From Bacillota bacterium (GTDB taxonomy: Bacteria; Bacillota; UBA4882; UBA8346), in assembly GCA_023435565.1 (NCBI GenBank), contig JAEYRN010000062.1:1-64000 (forward strand): a DNA stretch of 64,000 bases. The letters are read 5' to 3'. A program made the translations under genes and the position numbers. This document shows, in pieces, positions 60,614 through 64,000 of the stretch (the first letter of the stretch is position 1; the number at the start of each line of letters is the position of its first letter). The notes below the pieces were generated by a model. It was given only the letters and a program-made list of their open reading frames with translations, was not told the origin of the DNA and did no database searches.

Positions 60614-62542
60614 ATGCAGGAAGAGAAGAATAATTTACCTAAAAACGGAGTGTCAGGGTATAATGCCGATCAAATTCAGGTATTGGAAGGGTTGGAAGCT
60701 GTTCGCCGCCGCCCCAGTATGTATATTGGCAGTACTTGTGTTCGAGGTTTGCACCATTTAGTTTATGAAGTGGTTGATAATAGTATTGACGAAGCTTTAG
60801 CCGGAGTATGCGACCGAATAATAGTTACACTCAATGGAGATGGCTCGGTTACGGTTGATGATAACGGGCGCGGGATACCGGTCGATATTCATCCCAAAGA
60901 AAAAAGATCAGCCTTGGAAGTAGTTTTAACTATTTTACATGCCGGTGGTAAATTCGGCGGAGATGGATACAAAGTTTCAGGTGGATTACACGGTGTTGGA
61001 GTATCGGTAGTAAATGCCTTATCTGAAAAGCTCGAAGTTTGGGTCAAACGAGAAGGTAAATTATATTATCAACAATATCATAAGGGAAAACCTGATGAAG
61101 CGGTAAAAGTCATCGGGACAACTGAGGAAACAGGAACAGTGATTAGGTTTTATCCTGATCAGGAGATTTTTGAGGTATGTGAATTTAGTTTTGATTATCT
61201 ATCCCACCGTTTCCGAGAACTAGCCTTTTTAAATAAGGGCATAAAAATTATTATGAAAGATGAAAAGAATGGTAAAGAAATAATTTATCAATATGAAGGA
61301 GGGATTGTATCCTTCGTTGACCACTTAAATAAGACCAAAGATCCGATTCACCGGGAAATAATATATATTCAAAAATTGGTAGATGAAAACGAAATCGAAG
61401 TAGCCATTCAATATAACGATAGTTTTGTAGAAAGTGTTTTTACTTTTGCCAACAATATTAATACTCATGAAGGGGGTACCCATTTATCCGGATTTCGATC
61501 GGCTTTGACTAGGACAATTAATGACTATGCCCGTAAGAATAATTTAATAAAAGAATCGGAAAACAGCCTTTCCGGGGATGATATTAGGGAGGGGTTAACT
61601 GCCGTAATCAGCGTTAAGCTGAGATATCCTCAATTTGAAGGTCAAACCAAGACTAAACTCGGTAACAGCGAAATGAAAGGTTTAGTTGAATCAGTAGTAA
61701 ACGAAGGTTTGTCTGATTTTTTTGAAGAGAATCCTTCCGTTGCCAAGAAAATTGTTGAAAAGTGTCTTTTAGCGGCAAGGGCCCGTGAGGCGGCTCGCAA
61801 AGCAAAGGAACTTACCAGGCGAAAAAATGCTTTGGAAGTGAGTTCTCTTCCTGGAAAACTTGCCGATTGTTCATTTAAAGAACCGGAATTATCAGAACTA
61901 TTCCTAGTGGAGGGTGATTCTGCAGGAGGTTCGGCCAAACAAGGTCGTGATCGAAGATTTCAAGCTATTCTGCCTTTGCGTGGTAAAATATTGAATGTTG
62001 AAAAAGCAAGCCTGGATAAGATTTTAAACAACGAAGAAATTAAAGCGATGATTACCGCTCTGGGAACAGGATTTGGCGATGATTTTGACCTAGTAAAATT
62101 AAGATATCATAAAATTGTGACTATGACTGATGCCGATGTCGATGGTTCCCACATCAGAACACTGTTGTTGACATTTTTCTACCGTTTTATGAAACCATTA
62201 GTGGAAAACGGTAATGTTTTTATAGCCCAACCCCCTTTATACTATATTAAGCAACAAAAAAACGAATACTATGTGTATTCCGATAAGGAATTGGATGAAC
62301 TACTACAAAAAATTGGACGTCAAAACATTACTGTTCAGCGGTATAAAGGTTTGGGGGAAATGAATGCCGATCAACTTTGGGAAACTACGATGAATCCTGA
62401 AACAAGAACCATTCTTAAAGTTACGCTTGAGGACGCGATTGAGGCTGATCAGACTTTTTCAATGTTAATGGGGGACAAGGTTGAACCGCGAAAGGAATTT
62501 ATTCAAACCCATGCTTCTGAAGTGCGAAATTTGGATATATAA
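60614..62542 (+). CDS. gyrB: DNA gyrase subunit B
   Basis: The ATPase subunit of gyrase, 642 residues. R-R-R-P-S-M-Y-I-G-S-T near residue 35, the GHKL ATP-binding motifs (D-N-S-I-D-E-A-L-A-G, D-N-G-R-G-I-P-V, H-G-V-G-V-S-V-V-N-A-L-S), and the TOPRIM motif V-E-G-D-S-A-G-G-S-A near 432 with D-A-D-V-D-G-S-H-I near 507 are complete. The C-terminal end is R-N-L-D-I. GAGAGGAG precedes the ATG. gyrA probably lies beyond or elsewhere; it is not the next gene. Confidence 0.98.
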   Translation: MQEEKNNLPKNGVSGYNADQIQVLEGLEAVRRRPSMYIGSTCVRGLHHLVYEVVDNSIDEALAGVCDRIIVTLNGDGSVTVDDNGRGIPVDIHPKEKRSALEVVLTILHAGGKFGGDGYKVSGGLHGVGVSVVNALSEKLEVWVKREGKLYYQQYHKGKPDEAVKVIGTTEETGTVIRFYPDQEIFEVCEFSFDYLSHRFRELAFLNKGIKIIMKDEKNGKEIIYQYEGGIVSFVDHLNKTKDPIHREIIYIQKLVDENEIEVAIQYNDSFVESVFTFANNINTHEGGTHLSGFRSALTRTINDYARKNNLIKESENSLSGDDIREGLTAVISVKLRYPQFEGQTKTKLGNSEMKGLVESVVNEGLSDFFEENPSVAKKIVEKCLLAARAREAARKAKELTRRKNALEVSSLPGKLADCSFKEPELSELFLVEGDSAGGSAKQGRDRRFQAILPLRGKILNVEKASLDKILNNEEIKAMITALGTGFGDDFDLVKLRYHKIVTMTDADVDGSHIRTLLLTFFYRFMKPLVENGNVFIAQPPLYYIKQQKNEYYVYSDKELDELLQKIGRQNITVQRYKGLGEMNADQLWETTMNPETRTILKVTLEDAIEADQTFSMLMGDKVEPRKEFIQTHASEVRNLDI

Positions 62543-62557
62543 TAATTTTCCCATTGT

Positions 62558-63568
62558 TTAATGAAAATGTTCTCTTTTATATTTGTAAAGTGATTGATCG
62601 GCAGTTGTAAATAATGCTTGATAATTACGGGCATCATTTGGGAAAAGAGAGAAACCATAAGATATGGATAGCTTATTCTCGGGAAAACATTCTTCACCGG
62701 GAAAAAGGTTTGATTCAATGGACAGGTTAATTTTATTTATTGTGCTTTCTACTATAGTTTGATTAGACTCGGGTACTAATACAATAAATTCGTCACCTGA
62801 ATGCCGGACAGCGATATCTTGAGGGCGAATACTTTTATTGATAACCTTTCCAATATTGATCAGGAGATTATCCCCAGCTGAATGCCCCCAATAGTCATTG
62901 TAATATTTGAAGTAATTAATATCAATTAGAACCAATCCAAAATTTTTATTTGACTTTATTTCTTTTAAGACTGCAGATTTGAGAAAACGACGGTTGTATA
63001 GTCCCGTTAATTCGTCGTGTGTTAATAAACGTTCTATTTTTCGGTTATAGTGGTTATAAGAGTGATGAAAAGTTCTAATAATAGTTAGACAGGCTCCGGA
63101 ACAAACAATTAATGTAATATTTCGAGCTATAATATAAAAAGTTAATGGGGTTGCGCTAAAAACTAAGGTAAATATAACAAAGAGAGCTGTTATTAGGTAA
63201 TTCCATATACCGATAATTGTTCCAAATTCAGCGCCAAATAAGATAACTGGAATTAATATAATTCCTAGTAAAGGGCTATGAGATGCGCCTGAAATTAATA
63301 TTGTCCCTGCTAAAAAAAGATTCATAATAACCATAATTGCGTAATCCGGAAGCTTAATCCGAATATCCGCCAAAACAGTCTTGGGACGATGATAATCAAC
63401 TAATAATAAAGTAATACCCAAAACAGTTTGAATATAATATACTAAACGTAAATTACGGTTAATCAACCAATAAGAACTGATAATTACTAACAATATAATA
63501 ATTGACCGGATGTTCCGAAAAATGGTTCTTTGTCCAATGGATTTTCCTTTATGAAGATATAGAAGCAT
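62558..63568 (-). CDS. Membrane-bound GGDEF diguanylate cyclase
   Basis: A 336-residue protein with about five or six membrane helices in the first ~160 residues and a C-terminal GGDEF domain (about 172-335). The domain begins L-T-H-D-E-L-T-G-L-Y-N-R-R and its active-site motif reads S-G-D-E-F, an accepted variant of G-G-D-E-F. No RxxD inhibitory site is obvious. It should make c-di-GMP from GTP in response to a membrane signal. ATG 63568 follows GAGGTG by 6 bases; a GTG at 63577 overlaps the site. It converges on gyrB with a 15-base gap. Confidence 0.9.
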   Translation of the reverse strand: MLLYLHKGKSIGQRTIFRNIRSIIILLVIISSYWLINRNLRLVYYIQTVLGITLLLVDYHRPKTVLADIRIKLPDYAIMVIMNLFLAGTILISGASHSPLLGIILIPVILFGAEFGTIIGIWNYLITALFVIFTLVFSATPLTFYIIARNITLIVCSGACLTIIRTFHHSYNHYNRKIERLLTHDELTGLYNRRFLKSAVLKEIKSNKNFGLVLIDINYFKYYNDYWGHSAGDNLLINIGKVINKSIRPQDIAVRHSGDEFIVLVPESNQTIVESTINKINLSIESNLFPGEECFPENKLSISYGFSLFPNDARNYQALFTTADQSLYKYKREHFH

Positions 63569-63918
63569 ATAGTTCACCTCGGCTTCTGTTTGATCATCAT
63601 GGAATAAACAGGAGAAAACGAATAATTCTTTAGTGGGAGACTAAAAACCTGTTCTGGGGTTAAAACGGGTATAGAGTAATATTAGATATAGTTTTAATAT
63701 TTAAATTATACCATCACATTAAAAATATGACAACAAAGAAAAAATAAGCTTTTTTGCATTTTTATTATAATGATAGATTTTTATAGATTTTGAAAATGAC
63801 CCAATTTAATTTCTTAGAATTACAAAAAATATTAAGATTAGGAAAACAGGCCTATTTTTTTTCAAAAACTCACCTTGAAACGGATTCATTTTTTATGGTA
63901 AGATAGTGTTGGTGTCAA
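63569..63918. other. Gene-free AT-rich divergent gap near the window end
   Basis: About 350 bases with no credible frame. It should contain promoters for the diguanylate cyclase on the minus strand and for the gene starting near 63919 on the plus strand. No strong hairpin was seen. Confidence 0.5.
63875..63904 (+). promoter_or_regulatory. Candidate sigma-A promoter
   Basis: TTGAAA (63875-63880) and TAAGAT (63899-63904) are separated by 18 bases, 15 bases ahead of the partial plus-strand gene. Confidence 0.45.
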
Positions 63919-64000
63919 ATGATGAAAGATCTAATTCATCCAGACCGTCAATTCGAGAGGGATCAAGTTTTCATGCGGGAGGCGATTCTGGAAGCCGGTG
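63919..64000 (+). CDS. Start of a probable nucleoside/tRNA adenosine deaminase gene (partial)
   Basis: The last 82 bases encode M-M-K-D-L-I-H-P-D-R-Q-F-E-R-D-Q-V-F-M-R and then E-A-I-L-E-A-G, after which the window ends. The F-M-R-x-A-I-x-E-A pattern resembles the first helix of TadA-type tRNA adenosine deaminases or of RibD. No catalytic residue is inside the window, so this is a weak call. A second possible start is ATG 63974, after GAGAGGG. Confidence 0.35.
   Translation, partial: MMKDLIHPDRQFERDQVFMREAILEAG

Noticed and set aside
1..64000. tRNA, rRNA or CRISPR arrays
   Set aside because: No cloverleaf-like sequences with T-loop consensus, no rRNA segments and no regularly spaced direct repeats were seen on either strand by reading.

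Overview
The window reads as chromosomal DNA of an AT-rich, low-GC member of the Bacillota (Firmicutes). Evidence is the gene order rpmH-dnaA-dnaN-recF-gyrB around the replication origin, a glmS ribozyme, AbrB, Jag/YidC (SpoIIIJ) and a SleB-type cortex-lytic enzyme. It also carries an OmpA-family protein with a beta-barrel and a separate porin-like protein, which points to a diderm (outer-membrane) Firmicute, possibly a spore former. I cannot name the species; Limnochordia- or Halanaerobiia-like lineages are only a guess. TTG and GTG starts are common.

Layout. 1-9 kb: a truncated M16 peptidase relic, dapB, an OmpA protein, a DUF985 cupin, an unidentified structured RNA, a HAD phosphatase, a three-gene ABC-2 exporter and a serine hydrolase. 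9-16 kb: a small DMT-type membrane protein, a chemoreceptor, a non-coding block of paired inverted repeats, recQ, a REP-associated transposase with a perfect 38-nt palindrome inside its coding sequence, an AbrB-like regulator, a HAD fragment and a LysE exporter. 16-23 kb: amino-sugar and c-di-AMP block cdaA / FAD oxidoreductase / glmM / glmS, with the glmS ribozyme and several structured repeats in the long gaps. 23-26 kb: purine salvage (remnant of one NCS2 permease, an intact NCS2 permease with a riboswitch-like leader, hpt). 26-32 kb: porin, then ilvD, ilvB, ilvH for branched-chain amino acids, and small membrane proteins.

32-39 kb: SleB-like hydrolase, the glycine cleavage operon gcvT-gcvPA-gcvPB (no gcvH), and a lytic transglycosylase. 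39-45 kb: DUF559 nuclease-like protein, UPF0180 protein, a phosphoribosyltransferase, a bactofilin plus M23 peptidase pair, DUF4446, larC and larB. 45-55 kb: the minus-strand origin-proximal cluster rpmH-rnpA-yidD-yidC-jag-mnmE-mnmG-mnmG-rsmG-parA-parB, with two parS sites and two divergent tandem mnmG genes. 55.2-57.2 kb: a bipartite oriC flanking dnaA, with DnaA boxes and a DnaA-trio-like tract. 57-64 kb: dnaN, recF, DUF721/DciA-like, remB-like, gyrB, a diguanylate cyclase, and the start of a probable deaminase gene.

No rRNA, tRNA, CRISPR array or intact prophage was seen. The strongest candidates for something undescribed are the two unlike MnmG paralogs in one operon, the structured leader in front of the purine permease, the free-standing RNA candidate near 4.3-4.4 kb, and the paired inverted repeats near 12.0 kb. 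None of these has been tested by any search.
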